From NCBI GenBank assembly GCA_041402005.1, contig JAWKTB010000007.1, positions 1 through 64,000 of the forward strand: a stretch of 64,000 bases of DNA, in the 5' to 3' direction. Below are positions 57,269 to 64,000 of the stretch, piece by piece. The position numbers and the translations under genes are program-made. Position 1 is the first letter of the stretch. Each line of letters begins with the position of its first letter. Origin of the DNA: JAJRXR01 sp041402005. GTDB taxonomy: Bacteria > Planctomycetota > Phycisphaerae > Phycisphaerales > UBA1924. A model generated the notes under the pieces. That model saw nothing but the letters and a program-made list of their open reading frames with translations. It did no database searches and was not told where the DNA came from.

Positions 57269-58357
57269 ATGACACAGGCCGCGACCCCGAGCCGAGACAA
57301 GCCCCGCATCCTGACGGGTGATACCCCCACCGGGCGTCTGCACCTGGGGCACTGGGTCGGCTCGGTCGAGAACCGCGTCGCCCTCCAGGACCAGTACGAC
57401 TGCTACTTCCTGATCGCGAACATGCACGCGTTCACGACCCGGGCCGAGGCGCCCGCCGAGATCCGCCAGTCCACCATCGAGATCGTCAAGGACTGGCTCG
57501 CGTGCGGCGTCGACCCGGAGCGGGCCACCGTCGTCCTCCAGTCCGAGATCCCCGCGATCGTGGAGCTGAGTTGGTACTTCGCCATGCTCATCCCCTTCAA
57601 CCGGGTGATGCGCAACCCGACCCTCAAAACAGAAATCGAGGCCAAGGGCCTGGGCGATCACTACAGCTTCGGGTTCCCCCTGTACGCCGTCGGGCAGTGC
57701 GCGGACATCCTCGTGTTCCGCCCCGAGCTGGTGCCCGTCGGCGAGGACCAGGTCGCGCACATCGAGATGACCCGAGAGGTCGCCCGGCGCTTCAACCAGG
57801 TCTATTGCGGCGTGGACCCCCACACCGAGGACAAGGACTATGTCAGGGCCGGCGGGCTCTTCCCGATCCCCGCCGCCAAAGTCGGGCGGATCGCCCGCCT
57901 GCCCGGGACCGACGGCGTCAACAAGATGTCCAAGAGCCTCAACAACGCGATCTTCCTCACCGACTCGCCCAAGGAGGTGAAGAAGAAGGTCGGGCAGATC
58001 TTCACCGGGCGCCAGTCGATGACCGAGCCGGGCGACACGAGCAACGCCCTCTTCCAGTACGTCCGCGCCTTCATCCACGACGAGTCTCGCGTCAAGGAGC
58101 TGGAGGAGCGGTACTCCAAGGGCGACAATATTGGCGACGGGCACGTCAAGCAGGAGGTCGCCGAGGCGATCTCCGAGCTGCTCGCTCCGATGCAGGAGCG
58201 CCGGGCCAAGTACGACGCGCCGGGCGGCGAGGACCTGATCGTCGACGTCATCCGCGCCGGATTGGCCAAGGCGACGCCGATCGCGGAGGAGACGCTCGAG
58301 TTGGCCAAGCGGGCGATGAAGCTCGACTTCGCCCCTCGCACGATCAGCTTCTCGTAA
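57269..58357 (+). CDS. trpS: Tryptophanyl-tRNA synthetase
   Basis: 362 aa. Class Ic aminoacyl-tRNA synthetase with the ATP motifs PTGRLHLGHWVGSVENRVAL (HIGH variant LGH near 28) and GVNKMSKSLNNAIF (KMSKS near 206). The tryptophan-pocket and tRNA segments PVGEDQVAHIEMTREVARRF and TDSPKEVKKKVGQIFTGRQS are conserved. There is no frameshift and no extra domain. A TTG at 57260 could add three residues but the ATG has the leaderless -10 spacing. Downstream is an inverted repeat. Confidence 0.95.
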   Translation: MTQAATPSRDKPRILTGDTPTGRLHLGHWVGSVENRVALQDQYDCYFLIANMHAFTTRAEAPAEIRQSTIEIVKDWLACGVDPERATVVLQSEIPAIVELSWYFAMLIPFNRVMRNPTLKTEIEAKGLGDHYSFGFPLYAVGQCADILVFRPELVPVGEDQVAHIEMTREVARRFNQVYCGVDPHTEDKDYVRAGGLFPIPAAKVGRIARLPGTDGVNKMSKSLNNAIFLTDSPKEVKKKVGQIFTGRQSMTEPGDTSNALFQYVRAFIHDESRVKELEERYSKGDNIGDGHVKQEVAEAISELLAPMQERRAKYDAPGGEDLIVDVIRAGLAKATPIAEETLELAKRAMKLDFAPRTISFS

Positions 58358-58363
58358 GACATC

Positions 58364-58460
58364 TCACCACGGAGGACACGGAGATTCACGGAGGGGATTC
58401 GGAGGTGAAGATCTTTCCTTGTGAATCTCTCTCCGTGGCCCTCAGTGTCCTCCGTGGTGA
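58364..58460. repeat. Large imperfect inverted repeat of the CACGGAGGACACGGAG type
   Basis: The left arm begins TCACCACGGAGGACACGGAG and the right arm is its inverse, ending GTGTCCTCCGTGGTGA (to 58460). The outer 16 bases pair perfectly, and inner parts (GATTCAC with GTGAATC) pair again. It fills the gap between trpS and a small membrane-protein gene and may end trpS transcription. Repeats with similar purine-rich CACAGAGACACAGAG-like arms are scattered in many bacterial genomes (from memory). Confidence 0.7.
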
Positions 58461-58470
58461 AATCCTCCGC

Positions 58471-58476
58471 TAACAT
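58471..58476 (+). promoter_or_regulatory. -10 hexamer TAACAT, leaderless start
   Basis: TAACAT is followed by GGCGTC (six bases) and the ATG at 58483. Confidence 0.5.
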
Positions 58477-58482
58477 GGCGTC

Positions 58483-58692
58483 ATGAACTGGACCCTCTGG
58501 ATCATCTTCTCGATCGTGCTCGCGGTCGCCGCCGGCATCGGGACGCTGGTCTGGTGGAAGGTCGGCGACCAGTGGGCGGACGCCGAGCACAAGAAGTTCG
58601 GGAGCGGGCCTCGCCAGCCCAAGGGCCCGGACCCGACCGTGATCACCGGCTTCGACGCGCCCGAGCGCGAGGGCGCCGAGCCCCGCCAATAG
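58483..58692 (+). CDS. Small membrane protein before truA
   Basis: 69 aa. One N-terminal membrane helix (WTLWIIFSIVLAVAAGIGTL) is followed by a charged tail with Pro and Gly (KKFGSGPRQPKGPDP). It has no recognised family. Coding is supported by the leaderless -10, the helix, and its stop codon TAG, which forms the first bases of the -10 hexamer for truA. Confidence 0.6.
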   Translation: MNWTLWIIFSIVLAVAAGIGTLVWWKVGDQWADAEHKKFGSGPRQPKGPDPTVITGFDAPEREGAEPRQ

Positions 58693-58695
58693 GCT
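58690..58695 (+). promoter_or_regulatory. -10 hexamer TAGGCT, leaderless start for truA
   Basis: TAGGCT overlaps the stop codon of the upstream small gene and stands seven bases before the GTG at 58703. Confidence 0.45.
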
Positions 58696-58702
58696 CACGC
58701 CA

Positions 58703-59635
58703 GTGCCCCGGTACAAGCTCACAGTCGCCTACGACGGCACGGCCTTCCACGGCTGGCAGAAGCAGGAGCCGCTCGCGCCCGATCCCGATGACCCCCTCGC
58801 CCCGCGCCTGCCGGGCGAGCCCGAGGCGCTCGAGGACAAGCCCGGGCGCGTCGCGCTGCGAACGGTCCAGCACGTGCTCGAGCAGGCGGTCCGCGAGACG
58901 ATCCGCGAGCCGATCACGCTCGTCGGCGCCTCGCGCACCGACGCGGGCGTTCACGCGTGGGGCCAGGTCGCCGCGTTTACGTCGATCCCCGACCCAGACC
59001 GCGGCGTCGGCTGGCCCGCCGAGCGAGGGTGTGACACACTCGTGCGAGCGCTCAACGCCCGCCTGCCCGACGACCTGCTCGTGCGCGACGCCGAGGTCGT
59101 GGACGACGCCTTCGAGCCGATCGGCGGCGCGACGAGCAAGGGGTACAGCTACACGATCCACGCCTCGCCGACGCGTCCGCTCTGGGATCGGCGGTACGTC
59201 TATCACACCTGGCACGAGCTGGACGTCGCGAAGATGCAGGAGGCGGCCCGACACCTCGTCGGCACGCACGACTTCGCGAGCCTCGCCGCCGCGGGGCACG
59301 GGCGCCAGACCACTGTGCGCACGATCTTCTCGTGCGCCGTGACTGAGCTCCCCCCGGTGGTGGCGTTTTCCAACCGCCCCGACCCCCCTCCCCCCGGTGG
59401 GGCGGGCGTCCCGCCCGCCATTCCTTTCCTCACCACCCGCCTCCGCATCGACGTCACCGGCGACGGCTTCCTCTACAACATGGTCCGCATCCTCGCCGGC
59501 ACGCTTGTCGAGGTCGGTCGTGGGAAGCTCGAGGCGAACTCCATCCCCAAAATCCTCGAATCGAGGGACAGGGCGAACGCCGGCCCGACACTTCCGCCGG
59601 AGGGGTTGAGGCTGGAGTGGATCAGGTACACCTGA
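58703..59635 (+). CDS. truA: tRNA pseudouridine(38-40) synthase with an in-frame hairpin-element insert
   Basis: 310 aa, against about 260-270 typical. TruA makes pseudouridine at positions 38-40 of tRNA. Motifs: RYKLTVAYDGTAFHGWQKQE at the N-terminus, TVQHVLEQAV, the catalytic-Asp block VGASRTDAGVHAWGQVAAF, SKGYSYTIHA, GTHDFASLAA and RIDVTGDGFLYNMVRILAGT. Two inserts are visible: about 30 residues after HGWQKQE, and about 25 residues near 214-240 (VVAFSNRPDPPPPGGAGVPP). The second is translated from two tandem TCC-loop hairpins and keeps the frame. The stop TGA overlaps a REP element. Leaderless start. Confidence 0.93.
   Translation: MPRYKLTVAYDGTAFHGWQKQEPLAPDPDDPLAPRLPGEPEALEDKPGRVALRTVQHVLEQAVRETIREPITLVGASRTDAGVHAWGQVAAFTSIPDPDRGVGWPAERGCDTLVRALNARLPDDLLVRDAEVVDDAFEPIGGATSKGYSYTIHASPTRPLWDRRYVYHTWHELDVAKMQEAARHLVGTHDFASLAAAGHGRQTTVRTIFSCAVTELPPVVAFSNRPDPPPPGGAGVPPAIPFLTTRLRIDVTGDGFLYNMVRILAGTLVEVGRGKLEANSIPKILESRDRANAGPTLPPEGLRLEWIRYT
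59355..59419. repeat. Two tandem TCC-loop half-elements inside truA
   Basis: Unit 1: CGGTGG then GGCGTTT-TCC-AACCGCC (59362-59378, one mismatch). Unit 2: CGGTGG then GGCGGGCG-TCC-CGCCCGCC (59401-59419). Both open with CCGGTGG, like the left halves of the elements at 22550 and 60748. They lie inside the truA reading frame without breaking it. Confidence 0.7.
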
Positions 59636-59666
59636 TCCCAGACGCGAGCGGAAGCTCGCGAAAGCA
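59634..59666. repeat. REP hairpin upstream of the RAYT gene
   Basis: GATCCCAGACGCGAGCGGAA then GCTCGCGAAAGCA, identical to the copy at 9371. The GATCC begins inside the truA stop codon. Hairpin CGCGAGC-GGAA-GCTCGCG. Confidence 0.82.
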
Positions 59667-59708
59667 TTCCCGGGTGCGGTCCAAGTTTCCCGGCGTCCAC
59701 ATGCCAGA

Positions 59709-59714
59709 TACCCT
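59709..59714 (+). promoter_or_regulatory. -10 hexamer TACCCT, leaderless start for the RAYT gene
   Basis: TACCCT is followed by GCCCCC (six bases) and the GTG at 59721. Confidence 0.45.
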
Positions 59715-59720
59715 GCCCCC

Positions 59721-60209
59721 GTGTCCGAGCCGATCGCGTACTTCATCACGTGGACCTGCCGCGGCGCATGGCTGCATGGCGACCTGAGGGGCTCGTTCCA
59801 GCGCATCACGGGAGCGAAGCGCGCCGAGGCTCTGGCGCCGGACCCGCAACTCCGAGAACGGCAGCGCGAATCCTTGAAGCACGACGTCATCGTGTTGAAC
59901 GCTTCTTCCAGGCGCCTCGTAGAGTCCGCACTACGCGAAGCGTGCGAGCATCGTTCATGGATCCTCCACGCCCTGGACGTCCGCTCGAATCATGTGCATG
60001 TCGTCGTTTCATCGCCTGGATGCACGCCGGAGCGCGCCATGCAGCAACTCAAGTCACGCGCAACCGGCGCACTCCGTGACGACGGCGTTCTCGCTCGCGA
60101 TCAACAGCCTTGGACCCGTCATGGCAGCACCCGCTACCTCTGGAAGCACGAGGACTTTGCCGGGGCAGTCGAGTACGTCAACGATTGGCAGGATCGTTCC
60201 CGGGAGTGA
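59721..60209 (+). CDS. REP-associated tyrosine transposase (RAYT, Y1 family)
   Basis: 162 aa. A Y1/HUH-type transposase related to TnpA of IS200/IS605. It has the N-terminal beta-strand AYFITWTCRGAWLHGD, the metal-binding HUH motif H91-V-H93 in VRSNHVHVVVSSP and a C-terminal helix with candidate nucleophile Tyr (Y152 in AVEYVNDWQ; another is Y139). It should nick and rejoin single-stranded REP hairpins. The gene is flanked by REP units: one 55 bases upstream and two downstream (60224, 60273), the typical REPtron layout. It is a single copy in the window, and codon use is slightly less GC-rich than in its neighbours. No IS-type terminal repeats other than REPs were seen. Confidence 0.88.
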   Translation: MSEPIAYFITWTCRGAWLHGDLRGSFQRITGAKRAEALAPDPQLRERQRESLKHDVIVLNASSRRLVESALREACEHRSWILHALDVRSNHVHVVVSSPGCTPERAMQQLKSRATGALRDDGVLARDQQPWTRHGSTRYLWKHEDFAGAVEYVNDWQDRSRE

Positions 60210-60223
60210 GACGCATGACGGAA

Positions 60224-60305
60224 TCGCGAGCTTCCGCTCGCGTCTGTGATTCGTGGCTCGCGCTCGCCTCCTGATCCCAGACGCGAGCGGAGGCTCGCGA
60301 AGACA
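60224..60305. repeat. Two REP hairpins downstream of the RAYT gene
   Basis: An inverted copy (60224-60252; TCGCGAGCTTCCGCTCGCGT) is followed by a direct copy (60273-60305; GATCCCAGACGCGAGCGGAG then GCTCGCGAA). The second has loop GGAG. Together they form a head-to-head pair like that at 9371-9524. Confidence 0.82.
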
Positions 60306-60348
60306 GCCCCGGACATGGTTCAATCCTTCTGACGCTCGTTGATCCCGA

Positions 60349-60354
60349 TACCCT
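60349..60354 (+). promoter_or_regulatory. -10 hexamer TACCCT before the broken glycosyltransferase gene
   Basis: TACCCT ends nine bases before the ATG at 60364; no ribosome site is present. Confidence 0.4.
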
Positions 60355-60363
60355 TCGCGCTCC

Positions 60364-61729
60364 ATGCCCCTCCGCATCCTCCACATCTCCACACGCCTCA
60401 TCCTCGGCGGCTCCCAGGAGAACACCCTCCTCTCCTGCGAGGGACAGGCCCGACTCGGGCACGACGTCCACCTCGCCTTCGGCCCCATCTTCGGCCCCGA
60501 GGGCTCCATGCTCGACCGCGTCGAGGCGTTCAACCTTCAAGCCCGGAGCGTCAGCGACGGGTCGACCCGCCCCATTACGACGCATGAACTCCCCCACATG
60601 GTCCGCGAGATCAACCCGGTCAAGGACCACCTCTGCTTCCACCACGACCTCAAGCGACTCATTCGCGACGTCAAGCCCGACGTCGTGCACACGCACTCGT
60701 CCAAGGCGGGCATCCTGGGGCGATGGGCGGCGTGGAAGCGCATCCCCGGTGGCGGCGGTTTCCAACCGCCCAGGATCAGGCGAGTCATCGCCTCGCGGCG
60801 GTTGGGAACCGCCGCCACCGAGGCAAAGGCTCCGCCCCGCCATCGTCCACACGATCCACGGCCCGCCCTTCATGCCGATCGAGGGCGGCGCCATCTCGCG
60901 CACGAAGATCCGACTCAAGAACCACCTCTACACCCTCGCCGAGCGGTTCGCCGCCAAGCGCTGCGACGTCATCGTCTCCGTCGCCGACGCGATGACCGAG
61001 CAGTTCCTCGCCCGGGGCATCGGCTTCCCCGAGCGGTACATCACCGTCCGCTCCGGCATGGAGACCGAGGCGTTCCTTCACGCGTCGCCGGGTGATTCGC
61101 GCGAGGAGATGCGTGCCGAGCTTGGCCTCGGCGGGAACGACTTCGTCGTCGGCACGGTCGCCCGCCTGGCTGAGCACAAGGGGCACGACGACATCCTCGA
61201 CGCCTTGGGCGACGACCTGCGCGCGCGCAAAGACTGGAAGCTCCTCTGGGTCGGCGACGGGTGGTGGCGCGAGCGCCTGATGCGCCGGGTCAACGAGATG
61301 GGAATCGAGAAGCAGGTCGTCTGCACCGGGCTCGTGCCACCCGAGCGCGTGCCGGCGATGATGCGCGCGATGGACGTGCTCGCGCACCCGAGCTCCCGCG
61401 AGGGACTGCCACGGACTGTGCCACAGGCGTTACTTTGTGGGGTCTGTCCCGTCGCGTACGATGTGGACGGCACGCGCGAGGCGTGCCGCGACGGCGTCAC
61501 CGGGCGCCTCGTCCCACTGGGCGACCGACGCGCCCTGGGCGAGGCGATCCGCTGGCTCGCGGAGAACCCGCGTGAGCGCGCAAAGCTGGCACAACAGGGA
61601 CGGGACGAGTGCGCCGACACCTTCTCGGCTCGGGCGATGGTCCACGCGCTCGAGGGCGTGTACCGCATGGCTCTGGATCATGCCGGTCGCCCTGCTGGCG
61701 ACGACGGCGCCGGCCCAGGATCTGCTTGA
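60364..61729 (+). pseudogene. Family 4 glycosyltransferase, frame broken at an inserted hairpin element
   Basis: The N-terminal half reads from 60364: RILHISTRLILGGSQENTLL, LIRDVKPDVVHTHSSKAGIL, GRWAAWKRI. At 60748-60819 a hairpin element interrupts it. The rest continues in the +1 frame: PAIVHTIHGPPFMPIEGGAI, IVSVADAMTEQFLARGIG, VGTVARLAEHKGHDDILDAL, LLWVGDGWWRERLMRR, and LAHPSSREGLPRTVPQALLC, to the stop at 61729. Joined, the halves make an ordinary GT4 of about 430 aa. A second possible insert (ARSVSDGSTRPITTHE) lies near 60537-60580 and keeps the frame. The product is probably inactive unless the shift is a sequencing error. The next gene overlaps its end by 50 bases. Confidence 0.8.
60748..60819. 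repeat. Hairpin element interrupting a glycosyltransferase gene
   Basis: GGTGGCGG (60748-60755) faces CCGCCACC (60812-60819). Inside are GGCGGTT-TCC-AACCGCC (60754-60770) and CGGCGGTT-GGG-AACCGCCG (60796-60814). Same layout as at 22550 and 49782 with other stem bases. The reading frame shifts by one base across it. Confidence 0.75.
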
Positions 61730-63647
61730 CCTCGACAAGCCGGAGACGCCCGACGTCGGCGAGAAGGCGGCGGCGGTCACGCTCGCCGAGACGCTCGAGG
61801 CCCAGGCCGACCTGTTCGACCTGAAAGCCGAGGAGGCGGCGGCGATCCGGGGCGATGTGCGTCGCCTCGCTGCGGCTCTCCTGAGATCCGGGCAGGAGGC
61901 GGGCGACAAGGGCGCCAGTAGACTTCTCGCGGGTCGCACGCTGGTGAACCACCTGAAGGAGCTGGACGCCCTGGGCGCCGGCGCCTGGAGCGACGACCTC
62001 GAGCGCCTGCTCGTCCTGGGCGACCTCGAACGCGTTCGAGGCCAGATCCCCGCGGACGACGAAGGGCTCGACCGGGCATTGCGCGAGGCGCTCTGGCGCT
62101 TGGGCGAGCGGGCGGAGAACCCGCCAGACGGGATCGGGTGGGTCGAGGATGGGGGGACGCATACGGTCAGCGCCGATGCAGGTCAACAGGCCGCGGCTCG
62201 CCTGCGCGAGCTCGGTCTCGACGACGAGGCGATGGCGGGCGTCGATCGATTGCTCTCGCTCGCGGACGATGCGGAGACCCGCCGCTCGTTCGCGTCGGCG
62301 GCGTGGCGTGTGCGCACGCTGCTGAGTGGCGCGGTCGGCGCGCTGAACGATCCGCCACGTTGGATCGAGGACGAGCAGATCGCGGCGGGCGCGCGGGACA
62401 TCGCCCAGGCCGCGACGTCGATGCTCGACCCCAAGGCGCGCGACGACGCGCACGACCGCCTGCGGCGCTACGCCGCCCTCGCGACGCTGATCCGGCGCGC
62501 CGACACCCTCGACCGCACCAACGACGCCAAGGCGCTGCGGTCGCGCCTCGCGGCGTGGCTTGGCGAGGGGCCCCCCGCCTCCACCCTCGACGCGCTCACC
62601 CAGGCCCTCGACCTGCTCGACGCGATTGAGGGCGAAAGCCGCGACGAGAAATCGCTCATCCGCCAGCTCCGCCCCGCGTGGCGCTGGTGTAAGCGTTCGA
62701 GCGTGCTCTCGGGGCGGACGCTGACCGGTCGCCTCGTGGCGATCGCCGACACGCCGGATCCATTGACGAACCCCGGCGTGCTGAGTGATCTGGCCGCGGC
62801 GCGCGCGCCCCTGGAGCTTGGCGACGCGCTGTTCAAGCTCTCCGACCGCCTCGACCAGGATCCTGCGGGCCCCGCGGACCGCCCGGAGGTGGCGGGCGGG
62901 CTCGAAGAGGTCGCGGCCCGCGTGCTGCGCGCCTCAGCGGCGCTCGACGACACCGAGCAGGGCGCGAGGGCGCGGGAGATGATCCTGCGGATCTCCGACG
63001 ATTTTTTGCGCGCGGATGCGCTGGCGTCCGTCGCGGAACCGCGGCTGGCGACGATCGCCGCCGACGTGCGCGCGCAGATGATCGCCGCCTGGAGTGAGGA
63101 GGACGGCGACCCGGACGAGGTCCGCCCGATGCTCACCCGCGTCGAAAACGCGGCCCGCTGGGTCGAGAACGCGGCGCTCGCGAAGGAGGTCGAGGGCGAC
63201 GGCTCGCTCGTCCAGGCCTGGGCGGCGTTCGAGCTCTCGCCCGAGGCCGCCAAAGCGCTGCGGGGCGACGCGGACAGATTGGTCAACCGCGTGGTGGCGA
63301 GCCTGGAGAAGGGGGACATCAAGGCCGCCGACACGATGCTCGGGCGCCTGGACAAGGAGCACGCCGCGACCGCGCTCGTCGGCGCCCTGGAGCGGGCCCT
63401 GCGCGCGCGCACCGGGCTCGACAAGGGCGACCCCTCGTGGAGCGTGATCGCGGAGATGGGCGAGGGCCCGCCGGACGCGTCGCGCGCGTGGCTGATCGAT
63501 CAACGCGGGCGACTGGCCCAGTTCTGCGCTCAGGCGGAGGAGCTGGCGGCGGCGACGATCCGCGACGACCGCCCGGCGGCCGGCGACCTGCGTGCCGCCC
63601 TCAACACGACCGCCGCGGCCCTGCTGCGGGCGGTGGAGGGGCGGTAG
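61680..63647 (+). CDS. Large secreted alpha-helical protein of unknown function
   Basis: 655 aa. A short signal peptide (MPVALLATTAPAQ) is followed by Ala/Leu/Asp/Arg-rich helices throughout, with motifs repeated loosely (LERLLVLGDLERVRGQIPAD, LRELGLDDEAMAGVDRLLSL, ARDIAQAATSMLDPKARDDA) suggesting helical repeats. No known domain was recognised. The ATG at 61680 is the only good start in this frame after the upstream open region; it overlaps the end of the glycosyltransferase gene by 50 bases. No ribosome site is obvious, so translation may depend on the gene before it. A periplasmic scaffold or repeat protein is an inference from composition. Confidence 0.65.
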   Translation: MPVALLATTAPAQDLLDLDKPETPDVGEKAAAVTLAETLEAQADLFDLKAEEAAAIRGDVRRLAAALLRSGQEAGDKGASRLLAGRTLVNHLKELDALGAGAWSDDLERLLVLGDLERVRGQIPADDEGLDRALREALWRLGERAENPPDGIGWVEDGGTHTVSADAGQQAAARLRELGLDDEAMAGVDRLLSLADDAETRRSFASAAWRVRTLLSGAVGALNDPPRWIEDEQIAAGARDIAQAATSMLDPKARDDAHDRLRRYAALATLIRRADTLDRTNDAKALRSRLAAWLGEGPPASTLDALTQALDLLDAIEGESRDEKSLIRQLRPAWRWCKRSSVLSGRTLTGRLVAIADTPDPLTNPGVLSDLAAARAPLELGDALFKLSDRLDQDPAGPADRPEVAGGLEEVAARVLRASAALDDTEQGARAREMILRISDDFLRADALASVAEPRLATIAADVRAQMIAAWSEEDGDPDEVRPMLTRVENAARWVENAALAKEVEGDGSLVQAWAAFELSPEAAKALRGDADRLVNRVVASLEKGDIKAADTMLGRLDKEHAATALVGALERALRARTGLDKGDPSWSVIAEMGEGPPDASRAWLIDQRGRLAQFCAQAEELAAATIRDDRPAAGDLRAALNTTAAALLRAVEGR

Positions 63648-63648
63648 C

Positions 63649-64000
63649 TCAGAGCTCCACCATCTCCATGTCCGGCTTGCGCTGGCGGGGGGCCGGGGGG
63701 AGGTGGACGTCAGTTGCAAAGACGCGCAGGGCGTCGATGGCGCTCGCCATCTCGGCTCGCGTCGCGCCGGCGTCGAAGAGGGCGGCGCGCGGGAGCGTCA
63801 CGATCGCGTCGCCCGCGGGGACCTGGCCAGGCCCCTCGTCGATGACGAAGTCGGCGGCGGTCACCGACGGGCGGTCCAGCTCGCCGCCCCGGTGCAGCTC
63901 GAGCAGGTCCGTCGCGATCTGCCCCTCGGTCTTGGCGAACTGGATCGGGGGGATCGCCCGCTCGAACGCCTGCAGGCGCCCACGCGCGTTCTCGAACGTG
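63649..64000 (-). CDS. C-terminal end of a NuoG-like molybdopterin oxidoreductase (partial)
   Basis: The minus-strand frame is open from the window edge to a stop at 63649, so only the last 116 residues are seen. They include TFENARGRLQAFERAIPPIQ, AKTEGQIATDLLELHRGG and GDAIVTLPRAALFD. The pattern of an asparagine-containing F-E-N-x-x-G-R-x-Q followed by A-I-P-P resembles the C-terminal part of NADH-quinone oxidoreductase subunit G and related molybdopterin-binding enzymes, where this region lines the pseudo-cofactor cleft. A basic tail (APRQRKPDMEMVEL) ends it. The call is tentative, as no cluster ligands are in view. Confidence 0.5.
   Translation of the reverse strand, partial: TFENARGRLQAFERAIPPIQFAKTEGQIATDLLELHRGGELDRPSVTAADFVIDEGPGQVPAGDAIVTLPRAALFDAGATRAEMASAIDALRVFATDVHLPPAPRQRKPDMEMVEL

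Noticed and set aside
59634..60305. A complete IS200/IS605 insertion sequence
   Set aside because: The protein matches the REP-associated subgroup, the flanks are REP hairpins rather than distinct left and right ends, and no TnpB is present.

Overview
The window is very GC-rich, gene-dense DNA from a Gram-negative bacterium. Gene content points to Planctomycetota, most likely class Phycisphaerae (inference). Supporting it are a DUF4190 protein with a pseudopilin-like tail, TPR-sulfotransferase fusions, a royal-jelly/yellow-type lipoprotein, PilZ, a dispersed set of zinc-ribbon membrane proteins, and a RAYT transposase with its REP palindromes. No rRNA, tRNA, CRISPR array or prophage was recognised.

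Layout. 1-9.4 kb: the end of an O-antigen ligase (-), a glutamine-rich coiled-coil membrane protein, an iron-type solute-binding lipoprotein, an M20 amidohydrolase, a small lipoprotein, a GyrI-like protein (-), uvrC and a TPR-sulfotransferase. 9.5-18.9 kb, all minus: a yellow-like lipoprotein, a CorA/ZntB transporter, a DUF4190 protein, a ClC antiporter, then a beta carbonic anhydrase and topA that are both broken by many single-base indels (probably poor sequence between about 14.77 and 17.52 kb), then miaA. 19.3-29.1 kb: a methyltransferase, flotillin plus its NfeD partner, a three-gene signalling operon (HTH-receiver, HDOD-GAF-histidine kinase, degenerate receiver-GAF), arfB-tsaB, an HU-like gene with a clear promoter, and PilZ. 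29.2-40.7 kb: a surface-glycan and sulfation locus of glycosyltransferases, sulfotransferase, methyltransferase and a nucleotidyltransferase-sugar kinase fusion. 40.7-52.3 kb: pabB, ppdK, zinc-ribbon membrane proteins, an MFS transporter, der, and an SPFH/zinc-ribbon pair. 52.3-64 kb: a double-HxlR regulator facing a glyoxalase-like gene across a perfect operator, a DUF6265 protein, a TlpA-type thioredoxin, trpC, a CPBP protease, trpS, truA, a RAYT, a glycosyltransferase broken by a hairpin element, a large secreted alpha-helical protein and the end of a nuoG-like gene.

Cross-cutting signals. (1) At least twelve genes lack a Shine-Dalgarno site and instead carry a TAnnnT hexamer 6-9 bases before the start codon, as expected for leaderless mRNAs. 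(2) A RAYT gene is flanked by REP hairpins (7-bp stem, mostly GNRA-type loop), with relatives placed at the stop codons of other genes. (3) A second hairpin family with TCC and GGA loops and covarying stems lies between genes and inside truA, topA and a glycosyltransferase gene. (4) An HxlR regulator that looks like a fused dimer sits beside a 17-bp palindrome containing opposed TATACT hexamers.
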